Shown here one piece after another: positions 27,358 through 36,200 of a stretch of 64,000 nt of DNA. The position numbers and the translations under genes were made by a program. Origin of the DNA: Chitinophaga agri (GTDB lineage Bacteria > Bacteroidota > Bacteroidia > Chitinophagales > Chitinophagaceae); NCBI RefSeq assembly GCF_010093065.1, contig NZ_CP048113.1, positions 7,272,001 to 7,336,000 on the forward strand, in the 5' to 3' direction. The notes beneath the pieces were generated by a model that saw nothing but the letters and a program-made list of their open reading frames with translations, was not told the origin of the DNA and searched no databases. Each line of letters opens with the position of its first letter. The first letter of the stretch is position 1.

Positions 27358-27886
27358 GGCTTGTGGTTTATGCCAATCTTATAGGCCAATAGTATGCCTG
27401 AGTTGTTATGTATTGATAATCATTTACTTGTGCTTTATGAACGAATGAGAAAACGCGAAATATCGTCATATCGCCGTTTTTCACGGAAAATCCGTTTATG
27501 ATATTTAATAATTCGCGGGATCCGGATACTCGCGATCATTCCAGTCACTACCAAAATTGGAGGTTACAGCAATTTTAAGCCAGGTTCTGTATAACTCCTT
27601 TACCAGGAACCCCATGTAGTCTCAAAAGCCGTATTTTGGCCTCATAAAGCACGAAATATACAGTTAAGTTCATCCTACCTGTTGTGCCTTTATCTTTTCG
27701 CTCGCAATTTCTCTCTCGCGGCTATTCACTAAATAAAGTGAGCAAAAACAGTGAAATCACTAAATATAGTTAATTGTTAGATAGTAAATTTTAATCAAGT
27801 GACTCTTTCTCAGTTCTTTGGGCGAGTGGTATATGATTTGTTTTCCCTATGCAGCTATACCGACATCACAACAAAACAGAAAGAGA
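27358..27886. other. Divergent regulatory region of about 530 bp
   Basis: It lies between the divergent AraC gene and the AhpD-like gene. It is A/T-rich and without credible coding frames. Its notable content is the pair of 10-bp direct repeats at 27726-27766, upstream of the AhpD-like gene. Confidence 0.6.
27726..27766 (+). repeat. Direct repeats TCACTAAATA, 31 bp apart
   Basis: TCACTAAATA occurs at 27726-27735 and again at 27757-27766. The 31-bp period is close to three helical turns, so both sites face the same side of the DNA. This suits an AraC dimer, and two paralogous AraC genes flank the region. The first copy also forms a small palindrome with the following AAAGTGA. Confidence 0.5.
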
Positions 27887-28435
27887 ATGATAGACTTTAG
27901 CGTACCGACAAGAGAACAGATTTATCCTGGAAACGAAGCGGCCTTTGACACATTGCATAAAAGACTTGGAATGGTGCCGAATTTATACGCAACGATCGCC
28001 TATTCCGAAAATGGACTCAACAAATACCTGGCCTTCCAGACTGCAAAGACCTCCCTGTATAACCGCGAAAGAGAGGTCGTGAACCTGGTCATGGCACAGG
28101 TCAACGGTTGCCGTTACTGCCAGAGTGTATATACTGCTCTCGGTAGAAAGAACGGTATCCCGGAAGAGGAACTGATCGCTATCAGGATGGGTAGTAGCAG
28201 CCATCCCCGGTTACATGCACTGGCTGCACTGACAAAAGAGATCGCCGAAAATAAGGGCAGGGCTTCCGCGGAGTGTCTGAATCGCTTCTTTGAAGCAGGA
28301 TATGATAAGGGAAACCTTGTTGACCTCATCCTGCAGATCAGCGATAACATCGCTATGAACTACCTCTATAATTTAACGCAGATAGAAATAGACTTCCCGT
28401 TAGCTCCCGAGCTTCAGGAAGAGAATGACGCCTGA
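27887..28435 (+). CDS. Carboxymuconolactone decarboxylase/AhpD-like protein
   Basis: From the ATG at 27887 the protein has 182 residues; an upstream in-frame TTG at 27818 would add 23 unlikely residues. It has the AhpD core: a conserved Glu (E62 region, REREVVNL) followed by C75-R-Y-C78. In AhpD-like alkylhydroperoxidases, Glu, CxxC and a His four residues later form the active site; here that position is Tyr (CQSVYTALG), so the proton relay is altered. It may be a peroxidase-like redox protein or a catalytically changed member. The AraC gene downstream starts 30 bp after its stop and is probably cotranscribed. Confidence 0.82.
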   Translation: MIDFSVPTREQIYPGNEAAFDTLHKRLGMVPNLYATIAYSENGLNKYLAFQTAKTSLYNREREVVNLVMAQVNGCRYCQSVYTALGRKNGIPEEELIAIRMGSSSHPRLHALAALTKEIAENKGRASAECLNRFFEAGYDKGNLVDLILQISDNIAMNYLYNLTQIEIDFPLAPELQEENDA

Positions 28436-28465
28436 AATTTTTATAGGAACCATTAATAACACCAT

Positions 28466-29389
28466 ATGACAAAAGCTATTCACAGTTATGCAACGCCGCA
28501 AGCCTCAAAGAGCAGAGCCGCACAGATGTCTGTCCCGGAAGAAAAACCGCACGTGCCGTTTGAGATCTATAGACTGGAGGACCTATCCGGGAATAGTCAC
28601 TTAAACGATGGTGTACCTCATCTGCACAACAGTTTTGAACTGGTATGGGTACTCGATGGGAGTGGTAATTACTTTGTAGATAATGAGCAACATGACGTTG
28701 GCCCTGATCAGATCTACTGCCTTACGCCGGGACAGCTGCATCAGTTCCGGCCAGATCACCAGACCCGCGGATTCGTACTGACCTTCAGTCCTGAATTCCT
28801 GTTTATGCCGCAGGATAATGCGGCGCTTATTTTTCATTCCAGTTCCTTTCATAAACTGTCTGGTACTACCATCATCCCGCTGACCAGCGAGATCAGGGAG
28901 GAAATGGAAGACCTGGCAGGTAAGATGGTACGGGAGTTTGAAAACTTTTTTCTGCTCAGATCTGAAATACTGCGTGGCCTGCTCAATATCTTCATGATCT
29001 ACCTCACCCGTCAGTATCGTCCGGCTGTGTTACCGGCTATAAAAGCTGGTAATAAAACACTGGTTAACCGGTTTTTCGCCATTGTTGAAAAGAAATATAT
29101 GGAGTATAAGCTTGTTGCCGAATATGCGGATGAACTGGCCGTTACGCCCAATCATCTCAATGAGATGGTCAAGAAAATATCCGGCTTCCCTGCCAGTCAT
29201 CACATCCGGCAGCGGGTTGTGCTCGAAGCGAAGCGCCTCGCTACCTATTCCGGGTCCAGCATGAAAGAGATCGCCTATAGCCTCGGCTTTGATGATATTG
29301 CACACTTCAGTAAGTTCTTTAAGAATTTCTCCGGTAGAAGCTTTACCGATTACAAGAAAGATGCGATGCAGCAGTTTTTAAGTATATAA
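28466..29389 (+). CDS. AraC-family transcriptional regulator
   Basis: The 307-residue protein has an N-terminal cupin domain (PHLHNSFELVWVLDGSGNYFVD; CLTPGQLHQFRP) and a C-terminal AraC HTH pair (VAEYADELAVTPNHLNEMVKKISGFPASHHIRQRVVLEAKR; MKEIAYSLGFDDIAHFSKFFKNFSG). It is a close paralogue of the regulator at 26467. It follows the AhpD-like gene by 30 bp in the same direction, so it probably senses a signal connected to that enzyme. Confidence 0.9.
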   Translation: MTKAIHSYATPQASKSRAAQMSVPEEKPHVPFEIYRLEDLSGNSHLNDGVPHLHNSFELVWVLDGSGNYFVDNEQHDVGPDQIYCLTPGQLHQFRPDHQTRGFVLTFSPEFLFMPQDNAALIFHSSSFHKLSGTTIIPLTSEIREEMEDLAGKMVREFENFFLLRSEILRGLLNIFMIYLTRQYRPAVLPAIKAGNKTLVNRFFAIVEKKYMEYKLVAEYADELAVTPNHLNEMVKKISGFPASHHIRQRVVLEAKRLATYSGSSMKEIAYSLGFDDIAHFSKFFKNFSGRSFTDYKKDAMQQFLSI

Positions 29390-29775
29390 CTCATCGCTTA
29401 TGATATATAATGCTACCCAATTGCATAGGTATCTAACAGCCAGCTAACAGGCTTTTATACCCTCTCCCTCTCTATTCATACAGTGCCTGATATCTGTAGT
29501 AATTAAGCTTTAATACATCATTATAAGGGCACCCAAAGGGTACGTTAATATCCCCGGATGTTAAAGTGCCCTTTGGGTGCCCTTATACGCACAGGTCGCA
29601 AATATGGTCCGTATGGTTCAGCCTGTATAAAACGATCTGTATCAGAAGCCCATTTGATGAACGTTTGGGGGGCGCGGTGCTATTTCATGTCATAACACCT
29701 AACATTGTGGCATATTTGTCTGTATGTAGCAACACGTAATAACCCTCGAAATTTCCTAACTAAAAACTGATAATT
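29390..29775. other. 386-bp gene-free stretch holding a large hairpin
   Basis: Apart from the inverted repeat at 29522-29587 the stretch shows no coding frame. A near-consensus CATATTTG element at 29711-29718 might be the -7 box for the lipoprotein gene at 29776. Confidence 0.5.
29522..29587. repeat. 66-nt near-perfect hairpin with a 19-bp perfect arm
   Basis: Positions 29522-29540 are the exact reverse complement of 29569-29587, with GGGCACCC within the arm. The inner 28 nt also pair with few mismatches, so the whole 66 nt can fold into one rod ending in a CCCCGG loop. There is no T-tract directly after it, so it is unlike the simple terminators elsewhere in this window. Confidence 0.8.
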
Positions 29776-30858
29776 ATGAAATCCCTTGTCAGCGCACTCG
29801 CTTTGGTGACAACTATTGCCGTTGTCTCCTGTAACAAACAATCTACGCAAGAGAAACTGAACCCATCCGGCATCGCTGCGGCTGCAGCACAAGAAAACCC
29901 TGATGCGAAACGTCTGGCAGCACTTTTCCAGAGCGCCGGTCCCCGGACCCAGTTCTATACGGTCCCTCCCCGTGAAGGAACAACGATCGGTACACAGAAT
30001 GGTTCCAAGTACACCATTCCTTCCGGCGCCTTCCGCAGAAAAGATGGTTCCGTACCTACCGGGCCCGTTACGGTTGCTATCCGTGAAGTACTAAGTCCAA
30101 AAGACTTCGTATTCTCCAACAGACCTACTGCCACCAATGGTAATTACCTGTTGTCCTATGGTGAGTTCTTTGTTCGTGCCACAGAAGCCGGCGCTGACCT
30201 GACCCTTGCTGCACCGATCGCTGTGCAGACGCCGGTGAGAACACAGCTGCGTCCGCAGGAAAAAGTGCCGATGTGGAATGGCGACACCTCCGCTTATTAT
30301 ATCCTGAACGGCTATAATCAGTTCAACCAGGCCACTACTGTTACGCAACCTGCTTCACAGGATCCTGGTATCAACTGGAACGCAGCGCCTGACTACGCGT
30401 TGTTCAATTCCACTACCAACACCCTGGATTTCTCTATCTCTCAGCTATTGCAATGGCGGAACTGTGACGTGTTCAGCGGTACTACCGGACCTAAAACAAC
30501 TGTATTAGGCTATTTCAACGTCTTCAATGACGATACCCCTAACTCATCTCCTGAACAGCCAAGCATGCTGTTCTTCAAACCCAAGACGATCAATTCTGTT
30601 GTCAAATTCTTTAACCTTATCCTTAATGCACCTCCGGGCTTCAAAGGCTTCCTGAGCTATCAGGCAGTGATCCCTGTAGGCCAGCAGGGTACTTTCCTGG
30701 CGATCACCTCTCTTAACGGACAGTTCTACGCTGAACTGAAAGATGTGACCATCGCTGCTCCTGCCAGTGGTACAAACTACACACCTGTTAGCTTTAACCT
30801 GGTGCCGGTATCTGCCACGGATCTGGTTGCCCTGGTAAATGAATTAAATAACAGATAA
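29776..30858 (+). CDS. Lipoprotein of unknown function
   Basis: The 360-residue protein has a lipoprotein signal (lipobox VVSC, then NKQSTQEK). The mature part contains a beta-rich segment (GTTIGTQNGSKYTIPSGAF...GPVTVAIREVLSPKDFVFSN...NGNYLLSYGEFFVRATEAGADLTL) seen in many Bacteroidota surface lipoproteins. It was not tied to a named enzyme family. It should be anchored in the outer or inner membrane facing the periplasm or outside. It is monocistronic, with a bidirectional terminator shared with the convergent hydrolase gene. Confidence 0.75.
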   Translation: MKSLVSALALVTTIAVVSCNKQSTQEKLNPSGIAAAAAQENPDAKRLAALFQSAGPRTQFYTVPPREGTTIGTQNGSKYTIPSGAFRRKDGSVPTGPVTVAIREVLSPKDFVFSNRPTATNGNYLLSYGEFFVRATEAGADLTLAAPIAVQTPVRTQLRPQEKVPMWNGDTSAYYILNGYNQFNQATTVTQPASQDPGINWNAAPDYALFNSTTNTLDFSISQLLQWRNCDVFSGTTGPKTTVLGYFNVFNDDTPNSSPEQPSMLFFKPKTINSVVKFFNLILNAPPGFKGFLSYQAVIPVGQQGTFLAITSLNGQFYAELKDVTIAAPASGTNYTPVSFNLVPVSATDLVALVNELNNR

Positions 30859-30865
30859 ACATAAA

Positions 30866-30898
30866 AAAGTAGTGTGGCGTATCCTGCCACACTACTTT
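30866..30898. terminator. Bidirectional terminator between lipoprotein and hydrolase genes
   Basis: A perfect 13-bp stem (30866-30878 with 30886-30898) has a 7-nt loop and A- and T-rich flanks on the two sides, serving two convergent genes. Confidence 0.9.
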
Positions 30899-30919
30899 AC
30901 AACAAAGACAGGCTACCCT

Positions 30920-32452
30920 TTACGGCCGGCTGAGTAACCGTTGGAGGGCTTTTGCCCCTTCTTTGTTGTCCGGGTTTAACGCAATGGATCGCCGGTACAT
31001 AAGGATGGCCTCCTGCGTCTTTCCTGTTACTGACAATGCCTCTGCATAGCTGTCATAAGTATTGAAACTATCAGGAAATAGCAGCATATTGATCATAAAT
31101 GTTTCTACGGCTAACTGCTGGTGTGCCGGAAAAGCTGATAAATACAGGAACTCATATCCCAGTGTGTTCATCTCCCGCTCACTGATGTAATAATGACTGG
31201 TGTCACTTTTAAATGTATACAGACAACTTACCGCATTCTCCATTCCATATTGAATGATCGCCTGACCAAACAACCTGGCCAGTGACGTTTTCCGGTGTGT
31301 GTGTAATGGGGCCTGCTCATGCAGTATATGATAAGCGGATGTAATCACATCACCAAACGGTGCTCCTGCATAGTTATCAAACGCAATAATTGTTTCCTGC
31401 CGGTCAAGATTCCTGTAATAGAATGTAGCCAGGCCGAATTTAAATCCTCCATGCCCTACGGCCCTACCGGTACCAGGTTGTTCAAAGATATCCCACCCCA
31501 GGCCATAACTCCCCCTGCCTTCACCTTTCATTGTATCCATGTGCTCCCAGAGGGTATCTCCGCTATTGAGACAAACTGGTGTGAACGCTTCCTGCATGGA
31601 CGCCTGATGTAATAACCTGCCTTCAAAGAAAGCCCTGTCAAACAATTGCAGATCACCGGTTGTCGTCACAATATTGGACGCACCCACTGCCGCACTGTTA
31701 TTATAATCCGTATAACGGTATCTTTTGATCGCCGATATATTGGTACGGGTAGCGTCATACATTTTTTCATACACATGAGCGGTAACAATATGTTTATCCG
31801 ATGGCCGGAAGGAATAGGTGTCGCAGCTGGTTCGCAGCATCCCTGCCGGCTGAAATATGTGTTGCTGCAGGTAGTCGCTGAATGATTGTCCACTAAGCTT
31901 TTCTACCAGCAGCGCCAGCAGTGAATAGTTGGTATTGGAATAACGGAACTTATCTCCCGGCAGGAAATACAGTGTCCGTTTCTCCTTTATCAATGTCGGA
32001 ATAATGATCGCATTTGTTACAATCGTGTCCGGAAAGGCGCTTATTAACGATTCATATAACTCCAGGTCGGGTAGTCCGGATGTATGGGTCAACAGATGCC
32101 TGATAGTGATATCAGCATAGGGGAAATCCGGAAAATATGCCTGTAAATGATCTTCCAGTGTCAGCAGTCCTTTTTCTTTTAACTGCAGGATAGCAGTGGA
32201 GGTAAATATCTTCGAAATGGAAGCCAGGTTAAACCTGGAACTATCTGTATTCAATATGCCAGTCGCCAGGTCAGCATGACCGAAGGACCGTTGATAGATC
32301 GTCCTGCCTTTTACTGCCAGCAGTATATTCCCGTTCAGGAGCTGTTGTTGTGCTATCTGGTTAAAGTAAATATTGAGATTCCCTAACCGTTGCTGCGCAA
32401 TGCTATGTGTAGAATTGAGCAATAAGAGTATGAGGAAAAGTCCGCGTTTCAT
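30920..32452 (-). CDS. Beta-lactamase-family serine hydrolase with C-terminal TPR
   Basis: From the ATG at 32452 the protein has 510 residues and a signal peptide ending HSIAQQ; an upstream in-frame ATG at 32545 would spoil that signal. It has the class C/penicillin-binding fold motifs: S78-I-S-K81 (SxxK), Y171-S-N173 (YxN) and a late HGG (VGHGGFKFG). Residues ~460-505 form a TPR-like helix pair (AILMYRRSIALNPDNKEGAKAL). Family members include D-amino-peptidases, esterases and AmpC; the substrate is unknown. The protein should act in the periplasm. Confidence 0.88.
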   Translation of the reverse strand: MKRGLFLILLLLNSTHSIAQQRLGNLNIYFNQIAQQQLLNGNILLAVKGRTIYQRSFGHADLATGILNTDSSRFNLASISKIFTSTAILQLKEKGLLTLEDHLQAYFPDFPYADITIRHLLTHTSGLPDLELYESLISAFPDTIVTNAIIIPTLIKEKRTLYFLPGDKFRYSNTNYSLLALLVEKLSGQSFSDYLQQHIFQPAGMLRTSCDTYSFRPSDKHIVTAHVYEKMYDATRTNISAIKRYRYTDYNNSAAVGASNIVTTTGDLQLFDRAFFEGRLLHQASMQEAFTPVCLNSGDTLWEHMDTMKGEGRGSYGLGWDIFEQPGTGRAVGHGGFKFGLATFYYRNLDRQETIIAFDNYAGAPFGDVITSAYHILHEQAPLHTHRKTSLARLFGQAIIQYGMENAVSCLYTFKSDTSHYYISEREMNTLGYEFLYLSAFPAHQQLAVETFMINMLLFPDSFNTYDSYAEALSVTGKTQEAILMYRRSIALNPDNKEGAKALQRLLSRP

Positions 32453-32585
32453 AGTTGTCTGCGATTTGAAAAGCAATAGTAATAAAGCCGGTTGGCACCG
32501 CAGGACAAATGTGACGAAACGCAGGGCATAAGTGATAAAAAGCAAAGCCCCCGCCAGATCGGCGGAGGCTTCCTATATAGTCAGC

Positions 32586-32822
32586 TTACTGGGGTAGGGT
32601 GTCTTTCTTCCAGGTGGTGTCCTTTTTCATTTTATGCTTCATCTTCTTATGCATGGAAGTGTCCTTTCTTGGTGTTGTATCCTGCCTGAAAAATTCGTTA
32701 CCGGCAATGTATGCCTGTTCATTGGATGAATTTGCTGCGTATGATGGCGAGGACAATCCCCCGAAATAAACAAAGCCGCCAGATGCGATCAGCAAACCGA
32801 TGATTGCGAGATGCTTTTTCAT
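32586..32822 (-). CDS. Small exported basic protein
   Basis: The 78-residue product has a signal peptide or signal anchor (MKKHLAIIGLLIASGGFVYFGG). A Lys/Asp/Thr-rich tail holds repeats of the KKDT/RKDT type and HKKMKHKMKK. It was not recognised as a known family. Such short exported, charged proteins are common in Bacteroidota and have no assigned role. It is monocistronic and lies upstream of the hydrolase gene on the same strand, 133 bp away. Confidence 0.6.
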   Translation of the reverse strand: MKKHLAIIGLLIASGGFVYFGGLSSPSYAANSSNEQAYIAGNEFFRQDTTPRKDTSMHKKMKHKMKKDTTWKKDTLPQ

Positions 32823-33040
32823 AACTCAATTTTTTTTATGAAGAGTGAATAATAACCTGTCATGCTAAAATCCTGCTTGGTTTGCTGATGACGCATGGAT
32901 ATTAAATATCACGCGCTTATATTTCATGAATAATTAAGTATTGATAATGCCTGTTATGTTAATGTGGACTTCCCGATAGAAAGAGGGAAAATAAATATAC
33001 AGCCACAGCAATGAAATCGGATACCTATCGTAATGTGAGG

Positions 33041-33056
33041 AGAATCAGCTGATTCT
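33041..33056. promoter_or_regulatory. 16-bp perfect palindrome, candidate operator
   Basis: AGAATCAGCTGATTCT is a perfect palindrome ending 13 bp before the TATATTTG -7 element, that is, over the -33 region. A regulator bound here would overlap the RNA polymerase site of the amidase-caspase-SGNH gene. Confidence 0.45.
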
Positions 33057-33069
33057 GAATTATAAATCT

Positions 33070-33077
33070 TATATTTG
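33070..33077 (+). promoter_or_regulatory. TAnnTTTG -7 element for the amidase-caspase gene
   Basis: TATATTTG is an exact consensus match. The leader before the ATG at 33231 would be about 145 nt. No clear TTG box lies at -33. Confidence 0.45.
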
Positions 33078-33230
33078 GAATAGGCATTCATTAAGTATTG
33101 TGTTTCGGGAATCCAATTGACAGATCCAATTTCACACGTTAATAGTTTCACACAACAAGAGTTTTTGCAACAAGCACCGGCATTATTTATTTATTTATTA
33201 CCAACACCCCAATAATAAACTGACCTCTAC

Positions 33231-36200
33231 ATGAGATATGACTCCTTACCCCAGATCGAGGCGCGATTCAAGATTGATTCGGCTTCTCTGCTGACGCCAT
33301 TTTCTCTGCAGGTTCCTGGTGAACAGCTGTTTCTAAAAGGACAATTGTATAAACCGGGCCGCACGAATTATTTTTATCCCACAGTTCATACGAAAGAACG
33401 GATCGTCCTTCATTTCACTGCGGGTAATCTGAGGTCCGACATGCAAAGTCTTACCACACAGGACAGACATGTGTCCGTTCCATTTGTGATCGCCAGGGAT
33501 GGTACTATTTACCAGCTCTTTCCTTCTAAAAACTGGTCCGGCCATATTGGCAAGGGAGTAGGTAATGAAAACACACAGAATGCGCAGGATAAGGTGACCA
33601 TAGGTATTGAACTATCTAACTATGCCTACCTCGTACCACATGATGGCGTACTGGAAACGGTTTATTCCCGTCAGCCGGTAAACGGCAAACCAGGTCCCAT
33701 AGACGAATACTGTGCACTTAGTAACAGTGAGGCTTTCATCAAGATCAACCAGCCATTCCGTGATCAGTCCTATTATGCTTCCTATACCCCGGAACAGATA
33801 GAGAGTACTATTATCCTGCTGCGTTATCTGACCTCAACCTACAATATTCCGAGACAGTTCCTGCCGGAAGATAAAAGATATATTACAACGAATGATGTGC
33901 TCAGCTTTAAGGGTATCGTTTCTCATATTAACTACCGCTCTTCCGGTAAGTGGGATATAGGTCCTGCATTTGACTGGGATACACTCATCAGTGGTGTAAC
34001 AGCACCAGCATTCCTTCCTGCTGCCACCAGCCGTTCGCTACACTTCGTAACCCGTGACCTTACTGCTGCTATCGCATCTGAAGAAGAGATCGTAGATAAG
34101 TATGCCGGAGTAGGCGACTTAAATGAAACCGGCCCTGAAGCAACAGATAATGAAGGATACTATCCGCCCAGCTTCGAGGAAGACCCGCTGGAAGGTGTCA
34201 CTCCTGCCAGTGGTAAAGTATTTGCTTTGCTGGTAGGGATCAATGCATATGCGAAAGTACGTCAGCTGCATGGTTGTTTAAATGATGTGAAACAGGTGGA
34301 AGACTATCTCAGGAACCGTACACCATTCGACTGCCGCATTGAAAAACTGCCTGATGAGCAGGCAACCCGTGCCAATGTGTTCAAACTGTTCGAAGAGCAT
34401 CTCGGACAGGCTAATGAAGAGGATACTGTCCTGTTTTATTATTCCGGCCACGGCACACAGGAAGATGCTGCGCCGGTATGGGAGGAGACCGATGGTAAAC
34501 TGGAGTGCCTTGTTTGTTATGATGGAGATGCCGCCAAGCCGGCAGACTACCTGCTGACCGATAAGGAGCTGCGCTATATGATCGGAAAGCTGTATGAGAA
34601 GACAGGTGCGCACATCGTAACGATCTTTGATTGCTGCCACTCCGGCGACAATACACGCGGTCAGCTGATCAATACAGCTTATGCTAGCAAAGAAGTCATC
34701 AAACGTATGGTCTATAATCCGGACCATAACGCCCGTTACGCTGGTGCATTCCCGCAACGTGACTGGAATGACTTCCTGTTTAGTAAGGACATTAAAGAGG
34801 AAGACATCAATGGTCGTAAGCCGGATGAATTCCTCCCCGAAGGTATACACATACAGATGGCTGCCTGTGAAAGTGATCAGTCAGCTGTCGAAGTAAGCGG
34901 GGAAGGTGTGTTTACCAAAAAGCTCCTGGGCGCACTGGACGCCTGCACAGGCAACGTGTCTTACAATGAACTGGGCAGCCGCATCCGGCAATACCTGCGT
35001 TTCAGCTTTCAACAGACACCGAAGATCTATGTCTCCGGCAACAGGAAAGGGCTGATGGCCGCAGGTTTCCTCAACCGCAGCCTGACTGACCAGGCCACTG
35101 TTGCTGAAGTGACTTATAATATAAAAGGCTGGCAGCTGAACCTCGGCGCTATTCATGGTGTAGATGAAAATACAAAGATCACGGTGATAGATGCGGCTGA
35201 CACAAGCCGTAAATGGGTAGCGATTACTGATAAAGTGTTTATTGACTATAGTATCATTTCTATTGATGGTAGTCCCGGCCAGGACAGGGCGCATAAGGCA
35301 TTTGTAGAGGGGCTGATGAGTGGGAAGATCTTACTTGAACTGAATAATGTCAATGGCAATCCTGCGGAGATGGCCAGGTTGCTGGACGATATTGAAAGTA
35401 AAGCAGGTGGACGGTTTGAGTTCCAGAGTGCTGCCGGAGAGAACGGCCGCAGCGCTGACTATACCTTACATATCAGAGCAGGAGAGGCGATCATTACCCG
35501 CGCGAATGATCCTTATCGCCCGGTAGTACGCCCGCTGGACATTGTGAAGGAGAGTGGTATACCGGAACTGGTAGAAACCCTCAAACATATTTCACAATGG
35601 CACTTTATTAAAGAACTCCAGAACAGTACGATCCCTGATGGCTTCCCTCAACAGCCGCTCCGTATGGAACTCACCCGTATCTATCCTGATGGCTGCCGTG
35701 AGAAACTGGATACCACTATGGGCAACGCCGTTTTTCATTTCGAAGAGAATGAAACCCTCTGGAAAGGAGCGATGGAGATCAAGCTAACCAATCAGACGAA
35801 CCAGCCTTTATATGTTTCGGCATTATACCTGGCAATACAGTTCAGCAGTTATATCGATTACCAGTATGATATACCTGTTTTGCTGGAACCAGGAAAATCG
35901 ATGTTGGTGGCTAAAAAAGGAGCCGACAGGATCCGTATCCGTCAGGACAATTTTGTGAGGGAGTACAACTGGCCGCTCAGTATAGAAACACTGAAGGTTA
36001 TTACCAGCACCGAACTCTTTGATGTAAAAGCACTGGAGCTGGGTAATCTGCCTGCGCCATACGTACTGGCTGACAGGGAAAAAGGCGTGGTAAGAAGCGG
36101 TATGGAAATTCCCAAAGCTATCGATACATCAGAAGATGAAGAAACCGTTTTTACCGGCTGGATCACGCAGCGACTTAACTTTATCTTTAATAATCCTTCA

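Larger units (their letters stand above)
32823..33230. other. 408-bp intergenic stretch upstream of the amidase-caspase gene
   Basis: It is A/T-rich, with a 16-bp palindrome at 33041-33056, a TATATTTG element at 33070-33077, and a TATTTATTTATTTATTA run near 33186. A 65-codon minus-strand frame at 32954-33151 has no coding character. Confidence 0.6.

Noticed and set aside
32954..33151. 65-codon minus-strand frame upstream of the amidase-caspase gene
   Set aside because: It spans the palindrome and -7 element and has no coding character.
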